Assembly: GCF_022829385.1 (NCBI RefSeq)
Contig: NZ_JAKSXX010000165.1
Coordinates: 1 to 64,000 of the forward strand
DNA: 64,000 nucleotides
From: Methylobacterium sp. J-070
GTDB taxonomy: Bacteria > Pseudomonadota > Alphaproteobacteria > Rhizobiales > Beijerinckiaceae
Reading direction: 5' to 3'
The notes under the pieces: model-generated
Seen by the model: the letters and a program-made list of their open reading frames with translations, nothing else
Told to the model about the DNA's origin: nothing
Database searches by the model: none
Translations under genes and position numbers: made by a program
Shown here: in pieces, positions 49,496 to 57,998 of the stretch
Numbering within the stretch: the stretch's first letter is position 1
Layout of the letters: every line of letters starts with the position of its first letter

Positions 49496-49979
49496 TCCGG
49501 TCATTTGCCCGCGGACGGCGAGGCCCGTGCCGGCCTCGCCCTGCGCGCAGGGCGAGGGTGCCCACGGCGCAGGCGGCAACCCGGCGAACCCGTATGCGTC
49601 ACGATGGTACGCGTGAGGCGACGCAGCACGCCCGGTCGAAAACTGCATCTGCGCTCCGCTGAACCGGATTGTTGGTCAAGGACGGCCTTCCAAGCCTCGC
49701 CCCGCATCGAGAAAACCGGTCGGTTGAAGTCGTTAAGCCGTTGCTGTATGCAGCGCGCGTCCTCCCGGATCCGCTCTCGCGCGCGCATTGTTGTGCGCCC
49801 GCCGAGCCGCCGGATGGACCGCCCTCGTCATCCGTATCGACGCGTCGGCAAGCCGGCTCCCCCGGGACCGGTCGCCTCTCCCCCAAAGGTTCACGGGGTG
49901 CGGCCGCGGCGAACGAGGGTGCGTGCAACGCGAGCCGCCGACGCAACGGGCCTCCGACGGAGGCCGTTCAGGAGAGAGA
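49496..49979 (+). promoter_or_regulatory. rpsA upstream region with candidate promoter
   Basis: This 484-bp gap precedes rpsA. TTGAAG (49,724-49,729) and TATGCA (49,747-49,752) are separated by exactly 17 bases, a good housekeeping promoter candidate, and leave a 5' leader of about 220 bases. In other bacteria S1 represses its own mRNA through such a leader. Structure is not evident by eye, and open frames here are shadows. Confidence 0.5.
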
Positions 49980-51692
49980 ATGACCGCAGGTACCGCTCTG
50001 GGGCGCAGCCCGAGCCGCGACGATTTCGCCGCCCTCCTCGAGGAGAGCTTCCTCGAACACGAGATCACCGAAGGGTCCGTCGTCAAGGGTCGCGTCGTCG
50101 CGATCGAGAAGGACGTGGCCGTCATCGACATCGGCGCCAAGACGGAAGGCCGTGTCGCGCTGAAGGAATTCACCGGCCCCGGCCGGGAAGGCGAGCTGAA
50201 GGTCGGCGACGAGGTCGAGGTCTACGTCGACCGGATCGAGAACGCCCTCGGCGAGGCCGTCATCTCGCGCGACAAGGCGCGCCGCGAGGAGAGCTGGGTC
50301 AAGCTCGAGAAGTCGTTCGAGAACAACGACCGCGTCACCGGCACGATCTTCAACCAGGTCAAGGGCGGCTACACCGTCGACCTCGACGGCGCCGTGGCGT
50401 TCCTGCCGCGCTCGCAGGTCGACATCCGCCCGGTGCGCGACGTCACCCCGCTGCTCGGCACCCCGCAGCCGTTCCAGATCCTCAAGATGGATCGCCGCCG
50501 CGGCAACATCGTCGTGTCGCGCCGGACCGTGCTCGAGGAGAGCCGCGCCGAGCAGCGCTCGGAGCTGGTGGCCAACCTCGAGGAAGGTCAGGTCATCGAC
50601 GGCGTCGTCAAGAACATCACCGAGTACGGCGCGTTCGTCGACCTCGGCGGCATCGACGGCCTGCTGCACGTCACCGACATGGCGTGGCGCCGCGTGAACC
50701 ATCCGTCCGAGGTCGTGACCATCGGCCAGACAGTCAAGGTCAAGATCATCAAGATCAATCACGAGACGCACCGCATCTCGCTCGGCATCAAGCAGCTGCT
50801 CGCCGATCCGTGGGAGGGCATCGCCGCCCGCTACCCGGAGGGCGCCAAGCTCAAGGGCCGCGTGACCAACATCACCGACTACGGCGCCTTCGTGGAGCTG
50901 GAGCCGGGGATCGAGGGCCTGATCCACGTCTCCGAGATGAGCTGGACCAAGAAGAACGTCCATCCCGGCAAGATCGTCTCCACCTCCCAGGAGGTCGAGG
51001 TGCAGATCCTGGAGGTCGATCCGGTCAAGCGCCGCATCTCGCTCGGCCTCAAGCAGACCCTGCAGAATCCCTGGGAGGGCTTCGCCGAGAAGCACCCGGT
51101 CGGCTCCGAGGTCGAGGGTGAGGTCAAGAACAAGACCGAGTTCGGCCTGTTCATCGGCCTCGAGGGCGACGTCGACGGCATGGTCCACCTGTCGGATCTC
51201 GACTGGAACCGTCCCGGCGAGCAGGTCATCGAGGAGTTCAAGAAGGGCGACATGGTCCGCGCCCAGGTTCTCGACGTGGACGTCGAGAAGGAGCGGATCT
51301 CGCTGGGCGTGAAGCAGCTCGGCGGCGACCCCTTCGCGGAAGCCGGCGAGATCAAGAAGGGTCAGATCGTCACCTGCGAGGTCATCGAGGTGAAGGATTC
51401 GGGCGTCGAGGCGAAGATCGTCGACACCGACATGACCACCTTCGTCCGCCGCGCCGAGCTCGCCCGCGACCGCGGCGACCAGCGCCCCGAGCGCTTCGCC
51501 ACCGGCGAGAAGTTCGACGCGCGCGTCGTGCAGTTCGACCGGAAGGCCCGCCGGGTGCAGGTCTCGATCAAGGCCCTCGAGGTCGCCGAGGAGAAGGAGG
51601 CCATGGCCCAGTTCGGCTCCGCCGATTCGGGCGCCTCGCTCGGCGACATCCTGGGCGCGGCCTTCAACAAGAAGCGCTCCGACGACGATTGA
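49980..51692 (+). CDS. rpsA: 30S ribosomal protein S1, 570 aa
   Basis: Six S1 (OB-fold) repeats in tandem: [20 protein letters not shown] (about 31), [24 protein letters not shown] at about 118, [60 protein letters not shown], and a diverged sixth [20 protein letters not shown]. This fits the alphaproteobacterial S1 length of about 560-570. S1 delivers mRNA to the 30S subunit. AGGAGAG lies six bases before the ATG; the longer upstream frame is rejected. A terminator follows directly. Confidence 0.97.
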   Translation: MTAGTALGRSPSRDDFAALLEESFLEHEITEGSVVKGRVVAIEKDVAVIDIGAKTEGRVALKEFTGPGREGELKVGDEVEVYVDRIENALGEAVISRDKARREESWVKLEKSFENNDRVTGTIFNQVKGGYTVDLDGAVAFLPRSQVDIRPVRDVTPLLGTPQPFQILKMDRRRGNIVVSRRTVLEESRAEQRSELVANLEEGQVIDGVVKNITEYGAFVDLGGIDGLLHVTDMAWRRVNHPSEVVTIGQTVKVKIIKINHETHRISLGIKQLLADPWEGIAARYPEGAKLKGRVTNITDYGAFVELEPGIEGLIHVSEMSWTKKNVHPGKIVSTSQEVEVQILEVDPVKRRISLGLKQTLQNPWEGFAEKHPVGSEVEGEVKNKTEFGLFIGLEGDVDGMVHLSDLDWNRPGEQVIEEFKKGDMVRAQVLDVDVEKERISLGVKQLGGDPFAEAGEIKKGQIVTCEVIEVKDSGVEAKIVDTDMTTFVRRAELARDRGDQRPERFATGEKFDARVVQFDRKARRVQVSIKALEVAEEKEAMAQFGSADSGASLGDILGAAFNKKRSDDD

Positions 51693-51753
51693 GATCCGGT
51701 TCTCGCCCTCCGGCCGTCAAGCCGGGGGCGGATCCTGATCGCGTTCGCCAAGA

Positions 51754-51791
51754 GACCCGCGCGGGACCCCCGTCCCGCGCGGGTCTTTTTT
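51754..51791 (+). terminator. Rho-independent terminator of rpsA
   Basis: A 14-bp perfect stem (GACCCGCGCGGGAC / GTCCCGCGCGGGTC) with a CCCC loop is followed by six T's, 61 bases after the rpsA stop. It is the clearest terminator in the window. Confidence 0.95.
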
Positions 51792-52226
51792 GGTCTCGGC
51801 TTCGCCCGCCGAGGCCCGTCCGGCATCCCGCGTCAGGCGTTTCGAAAAGCGGGTCGCAGGGCGGCAACCGGTCGCGTCCTCCGGGGCCTTTCGCCGCCTC
51901 GCGTTTCCCGGCACCGCGCCGCGGTCGGAGTCGAACCTTCCGCGGGCCTGCGATCGGCCGGTTCCGGAGGGGCGGAGGGCGGAGGAGCGGTCCGGGATCG
52001 CGCTCCTCGTGCCCGCCCGGGCAATGTCCGCATTGAGGGTCGGGCAGGGGCGTCCGCATTTTCTTCGCCCGGCCCGTATCCACGCCCGCGATAAATGCTC
52101 TAGAACACCGGCCTCGCGCGGTGCGGACCGGGCGAGCCGAAAGAAACCAAGGACTTGCCCGGCGCGGGGGCGTTGCTCCCGCACCCCGTCGAGGGGCCGG
52201 CCCGGTGCTTTATGGGAAGCCACAGC
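51792..52226. other. Intergenic region upstream of sppA
   Basis: These 435 bp lie between the rpsA terminator and sppA. Long open frames on both strands are GC-driven and Arg/Pro rich. AT-richer bases at about 52,090-52,105 may mark a promoter. No RNA gene or repeat is seen. Confidence 0.42.
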
Positions 52227-53189
52227 ATGGCAGCTGACGCCGAACTGCTGATCGACCGGCGGCGCCTGCGCCGGAGGTTGTCCCTCTGGCGGGTGCTCGG
52301 CATCGGCGGCCTGATCGTGGCGGTCGGGGCCCTCGGTTACCGGGTCCGCAGCGGCGGGGAGGGCGGGTTCGCGGTCCGTCCGCAGATCGCTCGGATCTCC
52401 GTCTCGGGCTTCATCGCGGGCAGCGAAGCCACCGCCAAGCTGATGAAGCGGGTCGGCGACTCGGACGCCGTCAAGGGTGTGGTCGTCTCGATCAACTCGC
52501 CCGGCGGCACGACCACGGGCTCGGAGGAGATCTTCCGCAACCTGCGGGCGCTGGCCGCCAAGAAGCCGATCGTCGCCTTCGTGGACGGCACCGCCGCGTC
52601 CGGCGCCTACATCACCGCCATCGCGGCCGACCACATCGTGGCGCGCGAGACCAGCCTGGTCGGCTCCATCGGCGTACTGTTCCAGTACCCGGACCTGTCG
52701 GGCCTCCTCGACAAGGTCGGGGTCAAGGTCGAGTCGGTGAAATCCTCGCCGCTCAAGGCCGAGCCCTCGGGCTTCACCCCGACCACGCCGGAGGCGCGCG
52801 CGGCGCTGGCCGCCGTGGTCGGCGACACCTACGCGTGGTTCAAGGGACTCGTGGCCGAGCGGCGCGGCATGGATCCGGGCCAGCTCAGCGCCGTCTCGGA
52901 CGGGCGGGTGTTCAGCGGTCGCCAGAGCGTGCCGCTGAAGCTCGTGGACGAACTCGGAAGCGAGCGCCAGGCCGTGGCGTGGCTGGAGGCCAACCGCGGG
53001 GTCCCGAAGGATCTTCCCGTCAAGGACTGGAAGCCCTCCACGGACAGCGGGTTCTCGCTCTGGTCGGCCGCCGGAATCGGCGCCGATCTGCTGGGCCTCG
53101 AAGGCCTCGCCGCGCGTCTCCGGACGGTCGGCGCGGAGGCACAGGCCGCGCAGGGCGGCCTGCTCGCCCTGTGGCGTCCGGAACCCTGA
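52227..53189 (+). CDS. sppA: Signal peptide peptidase SppA, S49 family, 320 aa
   Basis: One N-terminal membrane helix (VLGIGGLIVAVGALGYRV, about 22-40) and a single S49 protease domain. VVVSINSPGGTTTGSEEIFR is the oxyanion region, VDGTAASGAYITAIAADHIV holds the catalytic Ser, and VGVKVESVKSSPLKAEPSGF holds the catalytic Lys. The length is that of the short, one-domain, tetramer-type SppA. It degrades cleaved signal peptides at the inner membrane. GGGAAG nine bases upstream favours ATG 52,227 over 52,212. It is followed by ihfB and lapA on the same strand. Confidence 0.93.
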   Translation: MAADAELLIDRRRLRRRLSLWRVLGIGGLIVAVGALGYRVRSGGEGGFAVRPQIARISVSGFIAGSEATAKLMKRVGDSDAVKGVVVSINSPGGTTTGSEEIFRNLRALAAKKPIVAFVDGTAASGAYITAIAADHIVARETSLVGSIGVLFQYPDLSGLLDKVGVKVESVKSSPLKAEPSGFTPTTPEARAALAAVVGDTYAWFKGLVAERRGMDPGQLSAVSDGRVFSGRQSVPLKLVDELGSERQAVAWLEANRGVPKDLPVKDWKPSTDSGFSLWSAAGIGADLLGLEGLAARLRTVGAEAQAAQGGLLALWRPEP

Positions 53190-53240
53190 ACGCCCGCTCC
53201 CTCCGCAGCCCGCCCCGATCCCGCGAGAAGACCGAACGCC

Positions 53241-53552
53241 ATGATCAAGTCGGAGCTCGTCCTCAAGATCGCCGAGCAGAACCCGCATCTCTATCAGCGT
53301 GACGTGGAGATCCTGGTCAACGCCATCCTCGACACCATTTCCGACGCGCTGGCCCGCGGCGACCGGGTGGAACTGCGCGGCTTCGGCGCCTTCTCGGTGA
53401 AGCGCCGCGAGGCGCGGCGGGGACGCAACCCGCGCACGGGCGCGACCGTTGCCGTGTCCGAGAAGGCGATCCCCGTGTTCAAGACCGGCAAGGAGATGCG
53501 CCAGCGCCTCAACGCGGCGGGCATTGGCGAGGGTGCCTCGGCCGCCGAGTAG
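53241..53552 (+). CDS. ihfB: Integration host factor subunit beta, 103 aa
   Basis: An HU/IHF fold: [20 protein letters not shown], then [20 protein letters not shown] and [20 protein letters not shown]. This carries the DNA-intercalating Pro of the beta-arm 'GRNP.TG'. 'SEL...IA...P.L...D' at the start marks the beta rather than the alpha subunit. It bends DNA with IHF-alpha (not in the window) and is also a host factor for many tyrosine recombinases. The order sppA-ihfB-lapA is typical of this class. Confidence 0.95.
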   Translation: MIKSELVLKIAEQNPHLYQRDVEILVNAILDTISDALARGDRVELRGFGAFSVKRREARRGRNPRTGATVAVSEKAIPVFKTGKEMRQRLNAAGIGEGASAAE

Positions 53553-53561
53553 GAAGGACCT

Positions 53562-53939
53562 GTGAGCGCGATGATTCGTTTCCTGAAGAGCCTCGTGCTC
53601 CTGCCGATCGCCGCCTTGGTGATCCTGCTGGCGGTCGCCAACCGCGCGCCGGTGCGGCTCTCGTTCGATCCGTTCAATCAGGACGCGCCGGTCTTCAGCG
53701 TCGACCTTCCGCTCTACGCGATCCTGTTCGGGGCCGTGGCGCTCGGCATCGTGGTCGGCGGCATCTTCACGTGGCTCGGCCAGGGCAAGACGCGGGCCCG
53801 GGCCCGGTACCATCGCCGCGAGGCGGTCCGCTACGAGCGGGAGGCCACGCGGCTGCGCACCTACGCCCCGGAGACCGAGACCTCGGGTGCCTACGCCGTC
53901 GCCAATACCGGCCGGACGGCCCTACCGGCGCCGCGGTAG
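53562..53939 (+). CDS. lapA: LapA family inner-membrane protein, 125 aa
   Basis: Two membrane helices (about 8-28 and 48-72) and a cytosolic C-terminal helix (RARARYHRREAVRYEREATR). VILLAVANRAPVRLSFDPFN is the conserved LapA/DUF1049 element ('..N...V.....P'). LapA with LapB/YciM controls LpxC and so lipopolysaccharide levels in enterobacteria; here the role is by analogy. GTG 53,562 is ten bases after ihfB; ATG 53,571 is an alternative. Confidence 0.88.
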   Translation: MSAMIRFLKSLVLLPIAALVILLAVANRAPVRLSFDPFNQDAPVFSVDLPLYAILFGAVALGIVVGGIFTWLGQGKTRARARYHRREAVRYEREATRLRTYAPETETSGAYAVANTGRTALPAPR

Positions 53940-53949
53940 CGTCCGGCCT

Positions 53950-54612
53950 TCAGCGCGCCGCCCGCGCGGCCGCCACGAAGGCGGCGATCTTGTCGGGATC
54001 CTTGGCGCCGGGTGCGGATTCGACGCCCGACGAGACATCGACGGCACCGACCCGCGTGCGGGCGAGCGCTTCGGCGACGTTCCCGGCATCGAGGCCGCCC
54101 GACAGCATCGTGCCGGGCGGGAGCGCGGCGTCGGCGAGGATGGCCCAATCGAAGCGAAGTCCGTTGCCGCCCGGCAGGATCGAATCCGGTGGAGCCTTGG
54201 CGTCCAGCAGGATCCGGTCGGCCACGGCCGCATAGGCCGACACGGCGGCGAGATCCGCCCGCGTCGCGATGCCGAGCGCCTTCATCACCGGCCGGCCGGT
54301 GAGGGCGCGGATCGCCGCGACCCGATCGGGACTTTCGCCCCCGTGGAGCTGGATCAGGTCGGGATCCACCGCCGCCACGGCCGCCGCCGCCAGGGCGTCG
54401 TCCGGGTCGACCAGCAGGATCACGCGTTCGGCCCGCCCGCGCGCCCGGGCCGACAGGGCGGCGGCCCGATCGAGGGCGACGTGCCGCGGGCTGCGCGGAA
54501 AATGCACGAGGCCGATCCAGTCGGCCCCGGCCTCCAGGGCGGCGGCCAGGGTCGCCTCGTTGCTGAGTCCGCAGATCTTGACGCGGGTCGGGATGACGGT
54601 CTCGGAGGCCAT
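53950..54612 (-). CDS. trpF: Phosphoribosylanthranilate isomerase, 220 aa
   Basis: A single-domain TIM barrel: RVKICGLSNEATLAAALEAG has the catalytic Cys motif 'KICG', IQLHGGESPDRVAAIRA follows, RILLDAKAPP contains the catalytic Asp region 'LLDA', and GTMLSGGLDAGNVAEAL, AVDVSSGVESAPGAKDPDKI is the phosphate-binding end. It acts in tryptophan synthesis. It is convergent with lapA, 11 bp apart, and no trpB/trpA follows on its 3' side, unlike the trpFBA order common in the class. Confidence 0.95.
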   Translation of the reverse strand: MASETVIPTRVKICGLSNEATLAAALEAGADWIGLVHFPRSPRHVALDRAAALSARARGRAERVILLVDPDDALAAAAVAAVDPDLIQLHGGESPDRVAAIRALTGRPVMKALGIATRADLAAVSAYAAVADRILLDAKAPPDSILPGGNGLRFDWAILADAALPPGTMLSGGLDAGNVAEALARTRVGAVDVSSGVESAPGAKDPDKIAAFVAAARAAR

Positions 54613-54734
54613 GTGTCCATCATAGCGGATCGTGCCGCGGCGATCAGCTCTCCGCGCCGGGGATCGGGAACGGTTCGCGCGCCCCGTTCCGACGCGCCCG
54701 CGCACCGGACCGATCCCCGGTTCGGCGCTCGCAG

Positions 54735-55841
54735 CTAATACAGGGCGGGCACGCGGACGTTCGGGATCGGGAACCCGCTGAAGACCAGCTTCCCGTCGAC
54801 GAGGCGCAGGGGCGGAAGCGCCTTCAGCGGCGCCGAATCCGACGGGACATCCGCCTCCGGACGCCGGCTCAGGCCGAGGAGGCCGCCGACCAGCTGCCCC
54901 ACCAGCGCCCCGCGCTCCGAGCCCAAGCGCTGGCCGACGATGCCGCCGACCAGAGCGTCGACCCCGGCGGCGCGCAGGTCGATCTGACCCGCCGGGCGGT
55001 GGGCGGCATCGAGGCCGAGCGTCCCCTTCGCCTGGACGCGCTGTGCGCCCTTGGCGAGCGACAGGCCGTTGAGATCGAGGGTTCCCCCCGCCTGCCGCCA
55101 GCGCTCCAGCTCCCGCGCCACCGTGCCGGTGCGCAGGATCGTGGCCTGCGTGAGGGTCGCGTCCAGGGTCAGGTCGGCCGGCTCCGGCGTGCCGGTGAGT
55201 GCGTCGAGCTGCGGCACCGCGGCCTGCATCAGGCGCAGGCTCACATCCACCGCACCCTCCGACTCGTAGCGCCCGGGGCTCGGCCGCGCGTGCAGTTCCA
55301 GATGCCTGCCGGCGACGGCGATGGGCCCCGGATCGGCTCCCGTCACCGCAACCTGGGGGGCGTCGATCACCAGTGAGGCCCGGGTGAAGCCCTCGGCGGC
55401 GCCGTGGAAGCTGCCCTGCAGGGCCTTCCAGGAGGCGTCGCCGGTCAGGTCGCCCTGCTCGACATGGAACGGGCCGGCACTCTCGAACACCACGAGGCGC
55501 GGCTGGTAGATCTGCGCCACCGCGGTGCTCGGTCCGAGCTGGAAGCGCCCATCGGCTCGCTCCAGGGTCACGGCGCTGCAGCGCAGCTCGATGCGGAACG
55601 GGTAGCCGCCCAGGGTGCGGTCGGCGCAGGTCCAGGTCCGGCCCGCGGCCGCCTCCCGGGCGATCCAGCCGTCGATCTCGCCGGCGGTGCGCCCGCGGAT
55701 CCAGAACCAACCGGCCGACCATCCTGCCGCAATCACGGCGAGCAGGATGTACGGCAGGAACAGGCCGAGCCGGGAACGCCGCCAGCCTCGCTTCGGCGGC
55801 CTTCCGGTCTCACCGTCCGGCTGCGTCCGATCCTGCACCAT
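54735..55841 (-). CDS. DUF2125 domain protein, membrane-anchored, 368 aa
   Basis: An N-terminal basic stretch and one membrane helix (LFLPYILLAVIAAGWSAGWF, about 27-46). The DUF2125 signature follows: GRTWTCADRTLGGYPFRIEL, RCSAVTLERADGRFQLG. These alphaproteobacterial envelope proteins resemble periplasmic AsmA-like beta domains. LDLNGLSLAKGAQRVQAKGT and FSGFPIPNVRVPALY near the end fit. Its role is not established. The longer upstream frame is rejected, as the ATG at 55,841 gives the normal N-terminus. Confidence 0.87.
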   Translation of the reverse strand: MVQDRTQPDGETGRPPKRGWRRSRLGLFLPYILLAVIAAGWSAGWFWIRGRTAGEIDGWIAREAAAGRTWTCADRTLGGYPFRIELRCSAVTLERADGRFQLGPSTAVAQIYQPRLVVFESAGPFHVEQGDLTGDASWKALQGSFHGAAEGFTRASLVIDAPQVAVTGADPGPIAVAGRHLELHARPSPGRYESEGAVDVSLRLMQAAVPQLDALTGTPEPADLTLDATLTQATILRTGTVARELERWRQAGGTLDLNGLSLAKGAQRVQAKGTLGLDAAHRPAGQIDLRAAGVDALVGGIVGQRLGSERGALVGQLVGGLLGLSRRPEADVPSDSAPLKALPPLRLVDGKLVFSGFPIPNVRVPALY

Positions 55842-55972
55842 CCGCCACGCGCTCCACCCCGTTCCCCGCAGGGACCTCGTGGCCCCGCCTTGAGGCCACG
55901 CAAGGGGCGAAACTGGGGCAATGCCGCCGCCGATCGACGGACCGGGTGGCGATTCGCCCCGCGCTGCTTCGA

Positions 55973-56419
55973 TCAGACCTGCGCCGGTTCGACGGTGTCG
56001 ACCTGAAGATCCTGCACGATCGCCGCCCGCTCGGCCTCGTTCTCGGCGAGGCGATGCACGTGCATCTCGGTCGCACCCCGGAGGCGTACGCGATCGAGCC
56101 ACGTCCGCCGCAGGTGATCGCGCGGGCTCTCGCGGGAGCTGGCCACCGAGACCATCTCGGCGATCCCGGCATTGTCCCGGCGCACGGCGATCACCACCGC
56201 CTGCGCCATCTCGTCGAGGTCGAAGCCTCCGGCGGGATGGACGCCCACCACGTAGCGCCGGCCCGACCGGCCACGCCATGCCGAGAGCGGAAGGGCGGGC
56301 GCGCCGCGCAGGCCTGCGGTCGTCTTGAGGCGTTCTTCGCGCACATCCTGCCTCCGGGTGCGATCGTCCTTCAGGTCGCGAAGCGCGGCCGACCAGGACA
56401 GGGCTCTTTTGTTCGCCAT
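55973..56419 (-). CDS. Hypothetical protein, 148 aa
   Basis: The sequence MANKRALSWSAALRDLKDDR starts a basic N-terminus (about 1-35). A beta-rich part SGRRYVVGVHPAGGFDLDEM, AQAVVIAVRRDNAGIAEMVS follows, and a C-terminal segment EMHVHRLAENEAERAAIVQD. An in-frame TTG at 56,428 would add three residues. No family is recognised. Upstream lies 142 bp with two 9-mers like DnaA boxes. Confidence 0.58.
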   Translation of the reverse strand: MANKRALSWSAALRDLKDDRTRRQDVREERLKTTAGLRGAPALPLSAWRGRSGRRYVVGVHPAGGFDLDEMAQAVVIAVRRDNAGIAEMVSVASSRESPRDHLRRTWLDRVRLRGATEMHVHRLAENEAERAAIVQDLQVDTVEPAQV

Positions 56420-56561
56420 TTGTTCCAAATTAGCGCGGGATATCCACAGGCGTCAAGGGCGACGCTCCTGATGCAGGAGGTGGGGTTTCTGCCCGTTATC
56501 CACAAGCCGCGCCCCTCCGAAACCGGTAGGAAGCGGGCGGCCGGGCGTCAGGCGGACCGGG

Positions 56562-57341
56562 TCACCGGCGCGGTACCGCGGAGGCCGCGCCCGGGCCCGC
56601 CGCGACCGGGCGCGCCGCACCCGCGAGACCCTGGCCTTCCGCTTCGACGAGGGCGTTCGAAGCCGCCTCCAGGCGCTCCTGCGCGACGGACTGGAACTCC
56701 TGCCGGGGCAGCCCGGGCGGGATCGGCGGCAGAAACTCGATCACGGCGGTCCCGGGCCGCCGCAGGAGGCTGTTGCGGGCCCAGAACAGGCCGGTGTTCA
56801 GCGCGACCGGCAGGCAGGGCACGTTCAGCGCCGTGTAGAGATGCGACAGCCCCTGCTTGTAGGCCGGCGGCGCCCCGACCGGGCGGCGGGTGCCCTCGGG
56901 GAAGATGATGAGCTGGCGGCCCTGCCCGATCGCCTCGGCGGCGGCGGCGTTCATGAGGCTCATGGCCCGGCTGCCCTTGGATCGGTCGATCGCCACCATG
57001 CCGCCGCGCGACAGGTACCAGCCGATCAGCGGGATGAGCAGAAGCTCCCGCTTCAGGACGTAGGCGAAGTCCGGGAGCACGGTACACAGAGCCAGCGTCT
57101 CCAGGGCCGACTGGTGCTTGGCCGCCACCAGCAACGGCCCCGGCGGGATGTTCTCCAGGCCGCGGAACTCCACCCGCGTGCCCGCGATCACCCGCAGCAG
57201 CCACAGGGTGACACGCCCCCAGGCGCGGGCCAGCCTCAGCACCGACCGCCCGGAGATCAGCGCCGGCAGGCCGGCGAGGGCCAGGAGCGTCGTCGCGGCG
57301 TAGAAGCAGAGATTGAAGGCGAGGGAGCGCAGGGCGAGCAT
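56562..57341 (-). CDS. Lysophospholipid acyltransferase, PlsC family, 259 aa
   Basis: Two membrane segments (about 8-30 and 38-58) precede the acyltransferase domain. Block I reads LLVAAKHQSALETLAL, where the usual HX4D is HX4E here. Then KRELLLIPLIGWYLSRGGMV, IDRSKG, QLIIFPEGTRRPVGAPPAYK (block III 'FPEGTR') and LPVALNTGLFWARN follow. It transfers an acyl chain to lysophosphatidate or another lysolipid at the inner membrane. The ATG at 57,341 is favoured because earlier codons are Arg/Ala rich. The Glu for Asp change is worth checking. Confidence 0.92.
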   Translation of the reverse strand: MLALRSLAFNLCFYAATTLLALAGLPALISGRSVLRLARAWGRVTLWLLRVIAGTRVEFRGLENIPPGPLLVAAKHQSALETLALCTVLPDFAYVLKRELLLIPLIGWYLSRGGMVAIDRSKGSRAMSLMNAAAAEAIGQGRQLIIFPEGTRRPVGAPPAYKQGLSHLYTALNVPCLPVALNTGLFWARNSLLRRPGTAVIEFLPPIPPGLPRQEFQSVAQERLEAASNALVEAEGQGLAGAARPVAAGPGAASAVPRR

Positions 57342-57421
57342 CGGTTTCCGCGTCTTGGCGGCCCTCCTGTAGCGCGCCCGGGCGGCCGCGGCCAAGCGCC
57401 GACGACCGTGTCGGCGGGGTT

Positions 57422-57952
57422 TCAGGGACCGTCGGCGCGGCCACCCTCAGGGACCAGGCCGGCACCGCGTCCGGCGACCAGCCAGTAGACCAGACCGGCG
57501 CTCGCGCCGACCACGAAGAGAATCAGCGTCAGGCGCGCTTCCGCGACCGAGACCCCGCTCGCGAGCCCGGGATCGAGACCGCCTCCGCCGGAGCGCACGG
57601 CGCCGCGCAGGAGCCAGGGGAGGGCGGCGGTCAGCAGGCCGCAGCCGGCCCCGTACCAGAGGAGGCCGCGCCGCCCGAGGATCTCGCCCCCGAGGCCGAT
57701 GAGCGCCGGGGGGGCGAACAGCAGGACGAACAGCGCCTGGGCGAGGCCGGCGACGAACAGGACCAGCCCCTCGGGAGGCAGCCCCGCCGACAGGTCGGAC
57801 AGCGCCATGTCGAGGCCGGCGAGGGCGCCTCCGGCCAGCCAGGCCTGCGCGGCCGGGTCGACGATGAGCGCCAGGACCAGGACGGCGAGCCCCGTCGGGA
57901 CGGCGAGCAAGAGGGCGAAGATCCCGAGGATCAGGCGGCCGAGGGCGTGCAT
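57422..57952 (-). CDS. Hypothetical multi-span membrane protein, 176 aa
   Basis: Four or five hydrophobic segments (about 5-30, 38-55, 60-88, 95-115, 138-160; for example LGRLILGIFALLLAVPTGLA, LVLFVAGLAQALFVLLFAPP, LTLILFVVGASAGLVYWLVA). It ends with a short Gly/Arg tail. This pattern, without soluble domains, recurs in alphaproteobacterial membrane proteins of unknown function. It sits between plsC and the RND pump, on the same strand as both. Confidence 0.74.
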   Translation of the reverse strand: MHALGRLILGIFALLLAVPTGLAVLVLALIVDPAAQAWLAGGALAGLDMALSDLSAGLPPEGLVLFVAGLAQALFVLLFAPPALIGLGGEILGRRGLLWYGAGCGLLTAALPWLLRGAVRSGGGGLDPGLASGVSVAEARLTLILFVVGASAGLVYWLVAGRGAGLVPEGGRADGP

Positions 57953-57998
57953 GGCCTCAGCCTCTACACCCGGCGCCCCCGTCCGTCGCGCGCGCGCC

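Noticed and set aside
51717..53813. A 698-codon minus-strand frame
   Set aside because: It is antisense to sppA, ihfB and lapA, which are unmistakable.
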